Shown here: positions 1 through 11,567 of the stretch, in pieces | Layout: the number at the start of each line of letters is the position of its first letter | Position numbering within the stretch: the stretch's first letter is position 1 | From: Apium graveolens | Taxonomy: Eukaryota > Streptophyta > Magnoliopsida > Apiales > Apiaceae | Reading direction: 5' to 3' | DNA length: 64,000 bases | NCBI RefSeq assembly: GCF_009905375.1 | Contig: NC_133657.1 | Coordinates: forward strand, 63,922,503-63,986,502 | Notes under the pieces: generated by a model | What the model was told of the DNA's origin: nothing | The model's database searches: none | What the model saw: the letters and a program-made list of their open reading frames with translations, nothing else | Program-made: the position numbers and the translations under genes

Positions 1-330
1 CCTTTAGCAACCAGTCTTGCTTTATTCCTTGTAATTATGCCATCACTGTCAGTTTTGTTTTTGAACACCCATTTTGTACCAACAACTGATCTGTTCTTTG
101 GTCTTGGCACTAGGGTCCTGACTTTATTTCTTTCAAATTCATTTAACTCTTCCTGCATTGCTTGCACCCAATCAGCATCTTGAAGAGCTTCTTCCACTTT
201 CTTTGGTTCATTCTGAGATAGAAAAGAATGGTAGAGACATTCATTTGAAGTTGCAGTTCTAGTTCTGACACCTGCTTCAGGACCTCCAATGATTAAATCC
301 GGTGTATGTGCTTTAGTCCACTTCCTTGCA
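1..330 (-). pseudogene. copia reverse transcriptase, N-terminal part
   Basis: The minus strand encodes the start of an RVT_2-type reverse transcriptase, including the motif ARLVAKG at the window edge. It is preceded by the usual W-x-x-A-M-x-E-E-L stretch and a KWVFK-type segment. The catalytic YVDD box lies beyond the left edge and is not seen. It is close in sequence to the RT start at 63300-63600 of the second SIRE-like element. I see no start codon of its own, as expected for a polyprotein segment. Confidence 0.8.
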
Positions 331-578
331 GATGGAAGTTGATCTCTAGAACTGGATCCTCCCCCATGATCCATGTTGTCTCCATCAGCATTTTATGATG
401 CTCCCCCTGTAGTTATGCTCTCTGAGACTTCAGAATTTGATTTTTCAGGAGTTGAAGAATCAGAGCTTCCAGAATTATCAGAATTTGGCTCATCAGAACT
501 AGATGAATCAGAACTTGAAGAGCCAGTGACAGGTTCTGATGCTTCTCGAGAGTCTTGAGATGTGGTAGGTTCTTCAGC

Positions 579-1563
579 TTACTCACCCTGGACAGGTGCA
601 TTTTCCTTTGGAGTTGTTACCACAGTTTCAACGATATCAGAACTTAATCCATCAGAATTTACAGGATCAGGATTTAAGTCATCAGAATTTGCAGAATCAG
701 AATTTAAATCTTCATTTTCAAATCTCAGTTGATCATGATCATTGAAATCTTCAAGTCCAGTAATCTTCTTATCATCAAAAGAGACATTGATAGATTCCAT
801 GACAATGCTTGTTCTTAAATTATAGACTCTGAAGGCTTTTGTGGAAAGTGGATATCCAACAAAAATTCCTTCATCAGCTTTTAGATCAAATTTTGACAGT
901 TGTTCAGGATGAGTCTTAGTAACAAAACACTTGCAACCAAATACATGAAAGTATTTCAGATTTGGCTTCTTTTTCTTCACCATCTCATATGGTGTTTTCC
1001 ATGCTTATTTATAAGTGTAGCATTTTGTGTAAAACAAGCAGTCTGCACAGCTTCAGCCCAAAATAAGTTGGTAGCTTTGCTTCATCAAGCATTGTTCATG
1101 CGGCTTCAATGAGAGTCCTCTTCTTTCTTTCTACAACTCCATTTTGATGTGGAGTTCCAGGTGCAGAAAATTCCTGTTTGATTCCATGATCTTTGCAGAA
1201 CTCTTCCATGATTGAATTCTTGAACTCAGTGCCATTATCACTCCGTATTATTTTAACAGAATCTTTGATCAATTTATCCAGTTGTTTGACATGATCAATT
1301 AGAGTAGATGATGTTTCATTCTTCTTGTGCAAGAAATACACCCAAGTGTATCTTGTGTACTCATCCACTATAACCATAGCATATTTCTTTTTTACAATAG
1401 ACATGACATTGACTGGACCAAATAGATCAACATGCAGTAGGTGATAAGGCTCAAGAATTGATGACTCGGTTTTGCTCTTGAAAGAGGATTTTCTTTTTTT
1501 TGCCTTCTGACATGAATCACAAAGGCCATCAGGAGCAAATACTGTTTTTGGAAGTCCTCTCAC
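579..1563 (-). pseudogene. copia integrase (zinc-binding CxxC, DDE core, C-terminal part)
   Basis: The first segment (1096-1563) holds CDSC of the zinc-binding domain, then HVDLFGPV (first catalytic Asp), IIRSDNGTEF (second Asp) and GVVERKKRT (catalytic Glu), so the DDE triad is readable. The open frame ends in the downstream ALIEAA region. The C-terminal chromatin-binding part continues in a different frame at 579-983, which contains the family motif FGCKCFV and an acidic, Ser/Asp-rich linker. The role would be insertion of the element cDNA into host DNA. The frame change between the two segments means it is not functional as it stands. Confidence 0.85.
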
Positions 1564-1729
1564 AAGATCTTTCTTTACAAGTTCATTTAATTCTATTGTT
1601 GAAATTTAAATAAGAGAGTTTCTTGTGCCAATTCCAGCTTTCTTCAATTGATGCTCTACTCAACAGACAGATTGCAGAACCATCAATATTTGTTGAAATT
1701 ATGGCTTCATAAATGTTACCATGCCTGTA

Positions 1730-2050
1730 TCATTTCAGAACCACTTTGCCTGTAGAATTACTTATAACTTTACAGTGTTCTTCGAAGAAATCCACATGAT
1801 AACCTCTGTCACAGATTTGACTTACATTCAACAGATTGTATTTAAGTCCTGAGACAAGAGCTACTGTTTCAATGATGACATTCCCAAGATTGATCTTGCC
1901 ATATCCCAGAGTTTTTCCATTGTTGCAATCTCCATAAGAAACTTCTGGGCCAGCTTTCTCCACAAAATCTGATAGCAGGGCTTTATTTCCAATCATATGT
2001 CCTGAACATCCACTGTCCAGAACTAGGATGTTCTTCCTGTTGCCCTGCAA
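1730..2050 (-). pseudogene. copia aspartic protease
   Basis: A 106-residue open stretch carries the retropepsin active-site motif LDSGCSGHM, a copia variant of D-S/T-G, followed by a GYGKINLGNVI flap-like segment and the conserved LKYNLLNVSQICD motif that ends copia protease domains. It sits between the gag knuckles (right) and the integrase (left), the expected place. It would mature the Gag-Pol polyprotein. It is separated by stop codons from the integrase frame. Confidence 0.85.
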
Positions 2051-2062
2051 TCACAAAGACCA

Positions 2063-4395
2063 CTAATGGTTAGTTTTAAGAACCCAGACTTGCTTGGATC
2101 CTTTGGTCTTTTTAAGTTTGTTAACATTTGCAGCGGATTTAAAATCAGAGTTTATGCTAACATTTTTCTTATCAGTATTAACAGTATCAGACTTTGCATC
2201 ATACTTTACACTAGAAGGAATTAAAACAACTTTCTTCAAAAAAGGTTTTATCTGATAATAATCATAGTACAAACTATGATATTCCTTACAAGTATAAATG
2301 GAATGCCATATACTACCATAATGAAAACAAAGATTTTGTGGCTTAAACCTAACAGAATGACTCTTAACTCCTGACTTAGAAGGTAAAGAGTTCTTATTCT
2401 TATTCTTCGTGCAAAAAGAAGCCAGATGGTTAGAGTTTCCACAGTTATAGCATTTCTTTCTAGGCGCATTAGGAACAGGCATATAATTGTTGCTTTTATT
2501 CACACCTTCCTTTCCATTCCTATTTTTCCTAGCTACCTTTATCTTGTTTACACTGGTAATCTCTTTCAGCTTATGTTTAAGCTGCTTCTTTGTCATTAAG
2601 CCTATGTTAACTTCAGTTGGTTTATCCTGTTCTAATTTTTCAGAAGTTGACTCTGCTATCACTTCTGTCTCAATATCTTTCATCTTTTCAGAATCAGACT
2701 TTACAGTTTTAGCTACAAATTTAACAGGATTTACCTTTGGCTTAGTAGTCTGTTTAACAATAATTGGCTTAACTTGTTCAGTTCCTTTTTTACTTTTCTC
2801 ATCTCCATAACCTAAGCCCTCTTTCCAGTTCCCAATACTTAGTATATCCTGACTTGTTCAGCCAGAGTTAGTCCAAGTCCTGATAATCTCTCTCCTTTTC
2901 TAACTCAGTTTTTTTAAGATTTATTCATTCTTAGCACTTCATCTCTAACATAGAAAGCATCATCTCTATCCTTCTGAGTTTGATGGAACATAACCAACTC
3001 CTTTTCTAAATAATCATTCATCTTTTTAAAAGCAAGATTTTTAGAAATTATTCTTTCACATGTTAAAGTTTGATCTCTATAGCTAGTAAACATGGTTTTA
3101 AGATATAATCTCAACTCAGTAATATCATCAGTATGAAAGGCATAAGTTGTTTGAGGTACCTTTAACTCAGCAGCATCAGAACTGCTATCAGCATTTGCCA
3201 TCAAGGCATAGTTCTCCTCATCTTCAAAATCTGAAGTGTCTGTCCAGCTTTTCTTCTTTGTGACAAGAGCCTTGACTTTATCACTCTTTCATTTCTTGCA
3301 GTCAGGAGTTATGTGGCATTTCTCACCACAGTTGTAGCATTTGACATTTGAGTAATCTCCTATGTCAGACTTTCCTCCTTTGCCTTCAGATTTTCTGAAG
3401 CCCTTCTCATCAGAACTTCTACCTTTCCTGGAAAAATTCTTTCTCCTTCTGAATTTCCTGTAGGCTATCTTTGTGATACCATTCACCATAAGAGCACACA
3501 GCTTTATCATCTCTTCATCAGCATCTACTTCAGGTAGACTTTCAGTAATCATCATCATCAGAACTTGATGAATCTGAATCAGACTTTATGATGAGAGCCT
3601 TTCCTTTTCCTTTCTTTGAGATAACCACTTTGGGGGATTCTTCCTCAGTATTAAGAGCAACTGTCCTTGACTTTCTCCCATGTCTCTTGCTTCTTTGATC
3701 CATCTCAAGTTCATAAGTCTTGAGCATTCCATAAATTTCATCAAGAGTAGTTTCATCAAGAGCATAGTTGTCTCTTATAATAGTAGCTTTCAAATCCAAC
3801 TTCCAGGAAGAGCTAAAAGGAATTTTGGATTTGAATCTTCCTTGTCCACCAGTGATAGATCATTCAAGAGTTTGACAAACCTGTCATATAAGTCAGTTAA
3901 TGACTCATCACTTTTTGAGTCAAAGTGCTCATACTCTTGAGTGAGTATAGTCCTCTTGTTTTTCTTGATTGCATCAGTTCCCTGACACCTTGTCTCCAAA
4001 GCATCCCATATCTCCTTTGCAGTCTTGCATTGAATTACCCTATTTGACATGACATTATCAATGGCACTATACAGCAAATGCCTTACCTTTGCATCCTTGG
4101 CAATAGATGAGATATCTTCAGCTGTGTATTCTCTTTTCTCCTTTGGTATGGTCTTTGCTGGCTAATCTGCAACTATAGGAGAGAGCTTAGTTGGCTTATG
4201 CGGTCCTTCATAAATTCTGTCAAGGTATTATGGATCTGTAGCTTCCAGAAACATAGTCATCTTCACTTTCCATATGGGATACTCAGAAGGTCTCAGCATG
4301 GGAACCCTGATAGTCTCATATCGACTATGGGTTTGAGTTTTGGAGTTTCTTCAGTTTTGGCAGGCTTGGTTGGATTTTTTGCTTCTTCAGACATG
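2063..4395 (-). pseudogene. copia gag (UBN2-type capsid and CCHC knuckles), broken
   Basis: A start near 4395 gives MSEEAKNPTKPAKTEET and soon meets a stop at about 4300. The capsid-like domain continues in another frame at 3790-4077 with the family motifs AKEIWDALE and YDRFVKLLNDLS. A Lys/Arg-rich and Ser/Asp-rich stretch follows at 3542-3799. Then come a CCHC knuckle CYNCGEKCHITPDC (3289-3558), a coiled, charged segment (2914-3204) and a second knuckle CYNCGNSNHLASFC (2063-2683). A third knuckle-like motif in the last segment has Tyr at the second Cys position (CFHYGSIWHSIYTC). Several frameshifts and stops make this a relic of the RNA-packaging capsid protein. Confidence 0.8.
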
Positions 4396-4434
4396 ATTGT
4401 TTTGGATCTTTACTGTATGTGTGTTAACCGATAG

Positions 4435-4446
4435 GCTCTGATACCA
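4435..4446 (-). other. primer-binding site, initiator Met-tRNA type
   Basis: The minus strand reads TGGTATCAGAGC, complementary to the 3' end of plant initiator Met-tRNA. It lies two bases from the LTR edge at 4449. This fixes the strand and the LTR boundary of the element on its left. Confidence 0.9.
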
Positions 4447-4448
4447 CT

Positions 4449-5060
4449 TGTTAGGTCACACAACACTATAGAAGGGGATTGAATACAGTGTAGAATACAA
4501 TCAAATCGATTTAAAGTATAAGTAACGGAAAACAGATGTATTCGGTATAATAAACTCTGTTACAATGGAACTGTTCTCTCTTAGTGATGAACAAATATCA
4601 TGAGAGCCGCTAGGTTACAATTCTATGATCTTCTCGATAATCGTAACTCTTATAAAGTAAACATATGTTTGTGTTTATATAGACACACGGTTACAAGATA
4701 ACTTCCAATTGATATGGAATATAATTTTGTCTCCTAAAATATATCAATCAGATATCTTATATAATTCTTCTAGACCTCTAAGTCTTTTCATGCATATCTT
4801 CTTCTTGTATTAGTCTCGATCTTCTTTCCTGTAAATCAGCTTTCTTCCTTAATTATTAGTCCTCCAGTACTTAAGTTCAGATATCCATCTTCTGATAATC
4901 TAAGTCCTGATATCCTTAAGTCCTGACTTCCAGTAAGTCCTGATTCTAGTAAGAACTGATATTTCCTGTTAGTTAAGATCTGAATACTAAACATGAAACA
5001 TATTAGACATGACATCTCAAATATATCCGGCAGCTGTTTAAATTGAAGTGTTGCACATGC
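4449..5060 (-). repeat. 5' LTR of the SIRE-like element (outer end approximate)
   Basis: The inner edge begins TGTTAGGTCACAC on the plus strand, next to the primer site, with the copia-type GGGGATTGAATACA stretch 30 bases in. The outer end is not fixed, because its partner LTR is outside the window; it lies somewhere between about 4990 and 5060. A 16-17-bp phased repeat of TAAGTCCTGA-like units lies at 4901-4959. Confidence 0.7.
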
Positions 5061-5611
5061 CAATGATATAACTGCTCATATATTTATAATTAGGTTCTTA
5101 TAAATCAAAACCCAAAAAATCCGCTATGTGATATACATGATCGAAGTGATAATTGATTGCAGTTGATATTTACAATCAATTTAAATACAAATGACATATA
5201 TTCTGTAATTTCATTATTACAAATAGAAAATCAAATAGAAAATTATAAGTATGATGTTGATGATAATTCATTTCTTTTTAAACTAATAATAAGAATACAT
5301 ATGAAAGGAATAATATTATTTTACATATTGATTCTATAAAATATTCATATGAATCATGGTACATATTGATATGTCAGTTACCATACTTAAATTTTTATTG
5401 TACCACAAATATTATATGTCCAAGAAACAGAACTTATTAATGTCCAATCTACAAACTGATTATTATATATTATATATACAACTGGAGTTAGAAATTATTT
5501 TAGAATTCACTGTTCAAGGGTAAATTTTAATTTGTAAGTGTATATTTTAAAAATATATCATTCAGTTTATATTTTTTATCCAGCCTACTATATATATGTG
5601 TGTATTTAGCA

Positions 5612-5643
<32 letters not shown>

Positions 5644-6850
5644 AAATAGTATATTTTAAAATATGTTTAATGAAAAAAAAATTCTGCATTTTTTATAATT
5701 TCATTACATTATTAACATAAATATATGTTAATGTTTTTCAACATATATTAATATTTATGGAGAATATAAAATAACGTAAATTTTTTTGAAATCAAATAGT
5801 CATTTTTTGCCGATTGGTTCAATCTGTATCCTCAAATTAATAAATGTTCTGCAAACGTGGGAAAACATTAAATTTGTAATTAAATTAAATTGCAGGAATA
5901 TTGGGTGATGTAAATTATAATTTGTAAGTATTTATTTTAAAAATATATCCTTCAGTTTTTCTTTTTTATCCAGCCTACTATATATATGTGTGTAAACAGT
6001 AGATTTTACAATATGCGAAATGAAAATCAATTCTGCAATTTTTACAATTTCATTACATTAAATAAATATATGTTAGTATTTTTGCAATATATACTAATAT
6101 TTTTGGAGAATATAAAATAACGAAATTTTTTGTGAAATCAAATAGCCATTTTTTGTCGATTGGATCAATCTATGTCCTCGAATTAATAAATGTTATACAA
6201 ACGTGGGAAAACATTAAATTTTTAATTATGATAATATCACACAAATAATTGTTATACGCGTAAAAAGTGGCGAATTTCACATAAATTATTGTTAAACACT
6301 AAATAGTGAATTGATTTTAGGTTTTTAAAAATAAAACATTCTAACAAATGCATACTGAAATAGTAGTTATTTACATGTCCGCCTAAATACGAATTTATTA
6401 TTAAAGATATATCATATATTAAATTTAGAAAAATGCATTTTATTACATAAATCTTAATTGCCTTTCAGTTTTGTATGTCATTTACTATTTTCTTAATAAA
6501 TTCACCATCGATAAACTATTGTCATTTTTTATAAAATGTATTGTACATAAAATTTAGGCTTATTATAAATTAATATAAAATCATCAACATATTTTTTAAA
6601 AACACATCACAAAATACAAATATCATGATTGTTGGAATTAACAAAAATAAATATAAATGAAAATTACCATTTGGGCAGATAAAAATTGGGTAATTATTTA
6701 GTTATATATTATTAAAACTATATATGTACATTGCACAAACAACTACTTCTATCTGCAAATATGTTCTCATTACATGTATTATATCACAGTACAATTTACA
6801 TAAACTGAAACAAATTATATACATGAATTCCAAATAACATAAAAAAAATT
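5061..6850. other. AT-rich non-coding stretch
   Basis: No ORF, RNA gene or recognisable element end is visible. The stretch contains an imperfect tandem duplication (5521-6228) and TA/TG microsatellites near 5605-5643. The 3' end of the neighbouring Helitron could lie here, but I could not locate a CTRR end with a hairpin. Confidence 0.5.
5521..6228. repeat. imperfect tandem duplication, unit about 320-390 bp
   Basis: The block 5521-5886 recurs at 5911-6227. Both contain TTTTTTATCCAGCCTACTA, then ATGTGTGTA, an ATTTCATTACATTA stretch, and AAACGTGGGAAAACATTAAA near the end. The first copy carries an extra TA/TG microsatellite of about 45 bp, which accounts for the length difference. Confidence 0.85.
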
Positions 6851-6959
6851 ATGCTTCAACAACCTGACCATCGATTGCTGGTTCAGGATCATCACCCTCA
6901 ACGTCTTGAAATCTTGCCTGGTCTGGCCCAACACCTAAATCTATGTTTAGGAAATTATG

Positions 6960-7439
6960 TATATCTGCAACAAGGCATATCAAATGTTCGAAGGTCATGT
7001 GAATTCCATCTGCCAAGTGTTGTCAAACTACATGCAACTGCATTCCTATGAGGGTGAACCACGTTAAGTTTACAACGGAATCATTAAGCCTTGACAAATT
7101 AAGTCTGAGCTTCTGTCTAGTATGTGGTGTAATTCCTTCTTCTTTGTGATACTTGCATTCACGGTATCCGTTTATATTATCGGTTTCGATGATAACATGC
7201 TCGTATGAATCCTGGAATGCACGGTGCATGCCTAGTACAATAGCCCATAACTGTGAATTCGGATTTGTAAGGCCTGGAATTGTGCCATAAGTCAGTCTGA
7301 GAAGATGACCTCCTGCATCTCTTACAACAACACCAATACCATTTCTATTATGGCCTTCAGGAACATTTTGAATGAATTCACTATGCACATTGATCTTCAC
7401 CCAACCATTAGGAGGAAATTTCCACTCAACATGTTTCAT
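6960..7439 (-). pseudogene. plant RNase H-like domain (RVT_3 type), frameshifted
   Basis: The ORF 7023-7439 begins MKHVEWKFPPNGWVKINV and continues with GIGVVVRDAGGHLL, an A-I-V-L-G-M-H-R-A helix and VIIETDN. This is the signature of the RNase H-like domain common in plant genomes, either as stand-alone genes or at the end of non-LTR retrotransposons. Family members usually have Asp after KxNV and Glu in the central helix. Here the first is His (NVHSEF) and the second is not Glu (NSQLWAI), so two metal-binding acids are missing. The expected last motif (H-R-N-A-V-A) appears in another frame just past about 7078, showing a frameshift. It may be a gene fragment captured by the Helitron to its right, or an independent relic. 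Confidence 0.65.
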
Positions 7440-7542
7440 TATACTTAGATGTATAAAATAGTTGTTGACTATATATGATTACAAAATAAAGCTATCACAA
7501 ATGGTAAAAAAATTTCTGGAATTTATAAATAAACAAAAGAGT

Positions 7543-8048
7543 TGAATAGATGTGTCTTTTGTAAAAAGTTGTAAAGATGTGTCTTTTGCAAAAAGGTGAA
7601 CAAAGAGTATTGAAAAAAGAGTATTGAAGAGATGTGTCTTTTATAAAAACTTGTAGAGATGTGCCTTTGGAAAAAAGCTGTAAAATTTTAAATAACTAAA
7701 ACCATTGGAACAGTTTAGAATGCAAGTTTGTATAAAGATTTGTTCAAAATATTATTTATTTCATACACATATAAAAATCCAAAGATAAATTAAATTTGAA
7801 CAGATATGTCTTTTGCAAAAAGTTGTAAAGATGTGTCTTTTGCAAAAAGGTGTAGAAAATAAATTAAACAATACTGAAAAGATGTGTCTTTTGTAAAAAG
7901 ATGTAGAGATGTGCCTTTTTAAAAAAGCTGTAAAATTTTAAATAACTAAAACTATTGGAACAGTTTAGACTGCAAATTTGTATAAAGATTTGTTCAAAAT
8001 ATTATTTATTTCATACACATATAAAAAGCGAAAGATAAATTAAATTTA
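7543..8048. repeat. tandem duplication of about 253 bp with an inner minisatellite
   Basis: Block 7543-7796 is repeated at about 7797-8048. Each copy opens with several units of AGATGTGTCTTTTGCAAAAA, about 25-30 bp apart. Each continues with AAATTTTAAATAACTAAAAC, a CAGTTTAGA stretch, and CAAAATATTATTTATTTCAT. The copies differ by scattered substitutions and small indels. Confidence 0.85.
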
Positions 8049-8419
8049 AGATCACACTTTAAATGTTATATAAAATTATAACTAACAATGATAGTAAAAT
8101 CACAAATAATTAGATTACCATTTACATATGTATCTAAATTAATCCAAAAGATAGTTAACTAATAAACAGAATAATGACAAAATTTTTGTTCAAGAAATAT
8201 AATACGCAAATAGCTTTTATCATTAAAAGGAACACAATGCTGGATAGAAAATTCCAGGTAATCTCCGCTAAGAAATAGTTCAGCACATTTATTGGAAGAA
8301 AAAAAACTTAAATAAAAATACGCAGAGGAAAAAAACATGTAGTATTTGAAGATAAACTTAAAAAAAAATCAATGAGTTTAATAGAAAATCGCCATTTGGT
8401 TGCTCTTCTGTTCATGTAA

Positions 8420-10790
8420 TTGTACCATTTTCATTTGTCCTGTAAAATACAAAGATCAATTAAGCATTTCCGTAAACCATTTACAAAATTTAATTGTTTA
8501 TTTAAATTAAAAGACATTAGTTTGTACACTTACATGTCAATTGTTAGAAGAAGAGCTAATGTATCTATATTAGTAGTTGATGGTAAACTCCCAGAATCAG
8601 AATATACATCAGCTGCGGTAAAAAAATTTCTCTTGATCTGAACATTGCCATCATTGATCTCTATTTTGAGAGTAACATGTATTCCAACAATCTTTCTAAT
8701 GTATTCGGGATATGGAATATAAATTTCACACTGCAACTCCAAAAACAATTAAATCCATCACTACACAAATTATTTAATCTACTATTAATCTAATACCTAA
8801 TACCTACTTATATAAAAAAATAAAAAAACACACTAGTTTGTACTCAGAAAGAAGTTCAGTGGTTGTCTTATGCAATAAACGTTGGGTTGCACGATCCATG
8901 AGGATGAAGTTATATGCCGCCGATTCATCCTCTGTTACTACTATAATCTTATACCTACAAACAATGATATAACACTTGTCATAATTATGTAATTAATATG
9001 TAATATATAGGACTTAGAAAAAATTATGGGTATAGTAACAAATTAAACACTTTATCTTGTCAGGAAGCTCAATCTCTTCGTTGTCGCAATTTGCATAGCT
9101 GTTATACCACCAGTTTGCAATCTCTTCCACATCTATAATCTTTACAGCACACATGAAAGTTTTTTGCATCGTTCAAATATCAGGATTAAAAATGATAATA
9201 TATCTTCTACATTCTTTGCTGCCTATTTTAAATAAATGACAAAAAAAGAAAAACCTGGAGATCATCAATATTTGTCTTTAACCCCAATTCTTTCAATGTG
9301 ACAAACTGTAACGCAGGAGTTGGGTTCACAATTACTGGTTTAATTTTGATCAATGGAACATGACTCACAAATTCGGTTGATGTCTAACATTCTGGTGAGG
9401 AATGTAGCCTTCATTCTCAAGTTTGCAGTGAATGCACTAACTTCAGTTATTTTTTATGATACAAATAATTATGAGCATCTGGTCAATGAGTAGTGTTAAA
9501 AACACATTAGAAATTCTATGTAGTCCTGAAATATGACTCAATTATTACATTAATGCAACTTCAAACCTTAGTATAATTAATTTGTTTTTATGAAAGAAGG
9601 TCGGTATATTTGATTGCATAGTACAAAGAAAAATATACCTTTGGCGCATTGAGTGAACTAAATCGTTATCCAGATTGAAAAACACTTTTGATGATGGTAG
9701 CGTACTGAAGTAGACAGTGTCTGCAAAGATAATTTTAAAAATATGTATATAGTACACCATTGTATATTGGCAATTTCAGATACAATGGACATGTATAGTT
9801 ACTTTGACGTTTTTTTTAAATCATAGAACTTACTCCTGAAAATCTTCATGTTAGTACTTGTTACAATGGCTATAATTGGTTCCTCCATAACTTGGCTATA
9901 CAATCTGTCAATATCCTTCGCCAAATCAGCCCAAACACTAACCATATATGAATACCTGTATTAAATCCGATGTTAACAGTCATACTTTTAACCCACTATT
10001 ATCCTAGCTAGATAATTAGGATATTCACATATTTTTAATCTACCTCCCATCAGTGATCTTGAACTTGATAATATCTTTGTCACCATAGATTGTTTTGATT
10101 GACTTTAATCTTTCAAAATCCTCAAAAACACCGATGATATCTACCAAAATTAATTTAAATTTCAGTACATATACAGTAAATTAGAGTAGAATTAATACAT
10201 ATCAGTTAAAAAGAGGAAATATAAATGAGATAGCTTTATTGACCTGTTGAGAAAGTTGGAATGAGGTTATCTCCATGTTCAGATGCAGCAGAAAACAAAT
10301 TATTCATGTCACCAATCTCAAACTTGTGAAGAGGTATCATGAAATCATCGAAATCAATTTTCTCAAAGGTTGTGAGTTGTGAAAACTGTATCATAATTGT
10401 TGAATGTGTAGGCCTTAAAGATCCAAGAGCTTGACGTACATGAAAATTCGATATAACATACACGCCTCCTTCAACTAAAATACTGGAAATTGTTTCCCAG
10501 TCCTTAGCATACACAAATGCTGGTACATGATTGTCCTGTTAAGAAAATATCGAAATACTCATGAGCATCATTGGTTGTTAATAACAATAATATGTGGATG
10601 TCCGAGTATACATTTGTATAAAACTTACATGAGCATCAAGCAATATAAGATTGTACACCTTCAAGGTATCAGTTGATGATAGTGACGTCCACATTCTCGT
10701 TACTCGTACTTTCACCCTCCAAGCAGTTGATAAAGTGTTAAGAGCAGATAATTGATGAAACATGTTTTGGCTATGGTTCAAGAAGTCCTA
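8420..10790 (-). pseudogene. RPA1-like OB-fold protein gene of the Helitron (multi-exon)
   Basis: Discontinuous minus-strand segments look like exons of a plant RPA 70-kDa-subunit-like gene. The first runs about 10790-10630 (ALNTLSTAWRVKVRVTRMW). The second is 10535-10236 with WETISSILVEGGVYVISNFH, typical of the first OB fold (DUF223 type). Further segments lie near 10140-10040 (DIIGVFEDF), 9958-9835 (VSVWADLAKDID), 9740-9635, 9370-9250, 9180-9060 and 8748-8530. RPA proteins bind single-stranded DNA, and plant Helitrons often carry such a gene, presumably to assist rolling-circle transposition. Splice sites were not verified one by one, so whether any frame is intact is uncertain. Confidence 0.65.
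8749..10235. other. introns and small exons of the RPA-like gene
   Basis: The stretch alternates AT-rich sequence with the short coding-like segments listed for the RPA-like gene. I see no separate gene here. Confidence 0.45.
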
Positions 10791-11567
10791 AAAGATAATT
10801 AAAATTAGTAAATTAATGGACACATAAAACAAAACATCTTTTACAGAGTGAAAGAATGACTTACTTGAAAGAGATAAATTGCTTGGGTGAGATTAGGGTA
10901 CAATATTGTGTATATCTATAACAATATTTTTATTAGTAAAAATCTGTTAAGGAAAATATTGTATGAGATATGTTTCATAATAGCGTTAATGATGGAGAGA
11001 TTTAGTTTGACGGATCTTTGTGTTTATCAATCATTTACAAAAATATTGTATAATATTTTCAAATCTAGATTTGTTTTACATTATATTTATATTGTCTATT
11101 ATTGCAATCAATTATAATGTTCAAAATTGATATACCATGACCTCTTAATATCTTTTTACCAACTTTGGCTCCATATGCTTGGCCTCTAAATAGCTTGATT
11201 TACTCTAAAAAATATAGTTTACATGAGTATCAGTCTAAATACATAAAGTCAGGTAATTTGAATTCATTGCAAATTTTTTATAAAAATTGTAGGTGTTTTT
11301 TTATTAAAATAAAATTTTAAATTTTCTGTCTTTAGCTAACTCATTGTAAAAATAGAATTATGTGAAATATAATTTTGTTTATGTTAATATAAGAAATTCA
11401 TTACAAATTTAAATAGACTCATGAGCTGGATATATAAATATACTTTTTATTATGGTAAGAGTATATACACATGTAAATGATTATGATCAATAAAAATTGG
11501 ATAAGATAACTGAAAAACATAATTTCTCTATCACTCTACATTAGATGGAATTAAAATACCAATTATG
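10791..11567. other. spacer between helicase and RPA-like genes of the Helitron
   Basis: AT-rich, no coding signal recognised on either strand. It separates the stop of the helicase (11568) from the first RPA-like exon and may hold the promoter of the RPA-like gene. Confidence 0.45.

Larger units (their letters stand above)
1..5060 (-). mobile_element. SIRE-lineage Ty1/copia element, decayed, cut by window edge
   Basis: Read on the minus strand, the order from right to left is LTR, primer-binding site, gag with CCHC knuckles, protease, integrase and the start of reverse transcriptase. This is the copia order, with integrase before RT. The frame is broken repeatedly, so this copy cannot make a full polyprotein. 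The 3' half (rest of RT, RNase H, 3' LTR) lies left of the window. The SIRE assignment rests on resemblance of the RT start and linker to the second SIRE-like element at 61900-63825; it is an inference from motif style. Confidence 0.85.

Noticed and set aside
5060..8400. Helitron 3' terminus with CTRR and hairpin
   Set aside because: Candidates such as the CACTA-AA-TAGTG hairpin near 6297 lack a proper CTRR end at the right distance; left unresolved.
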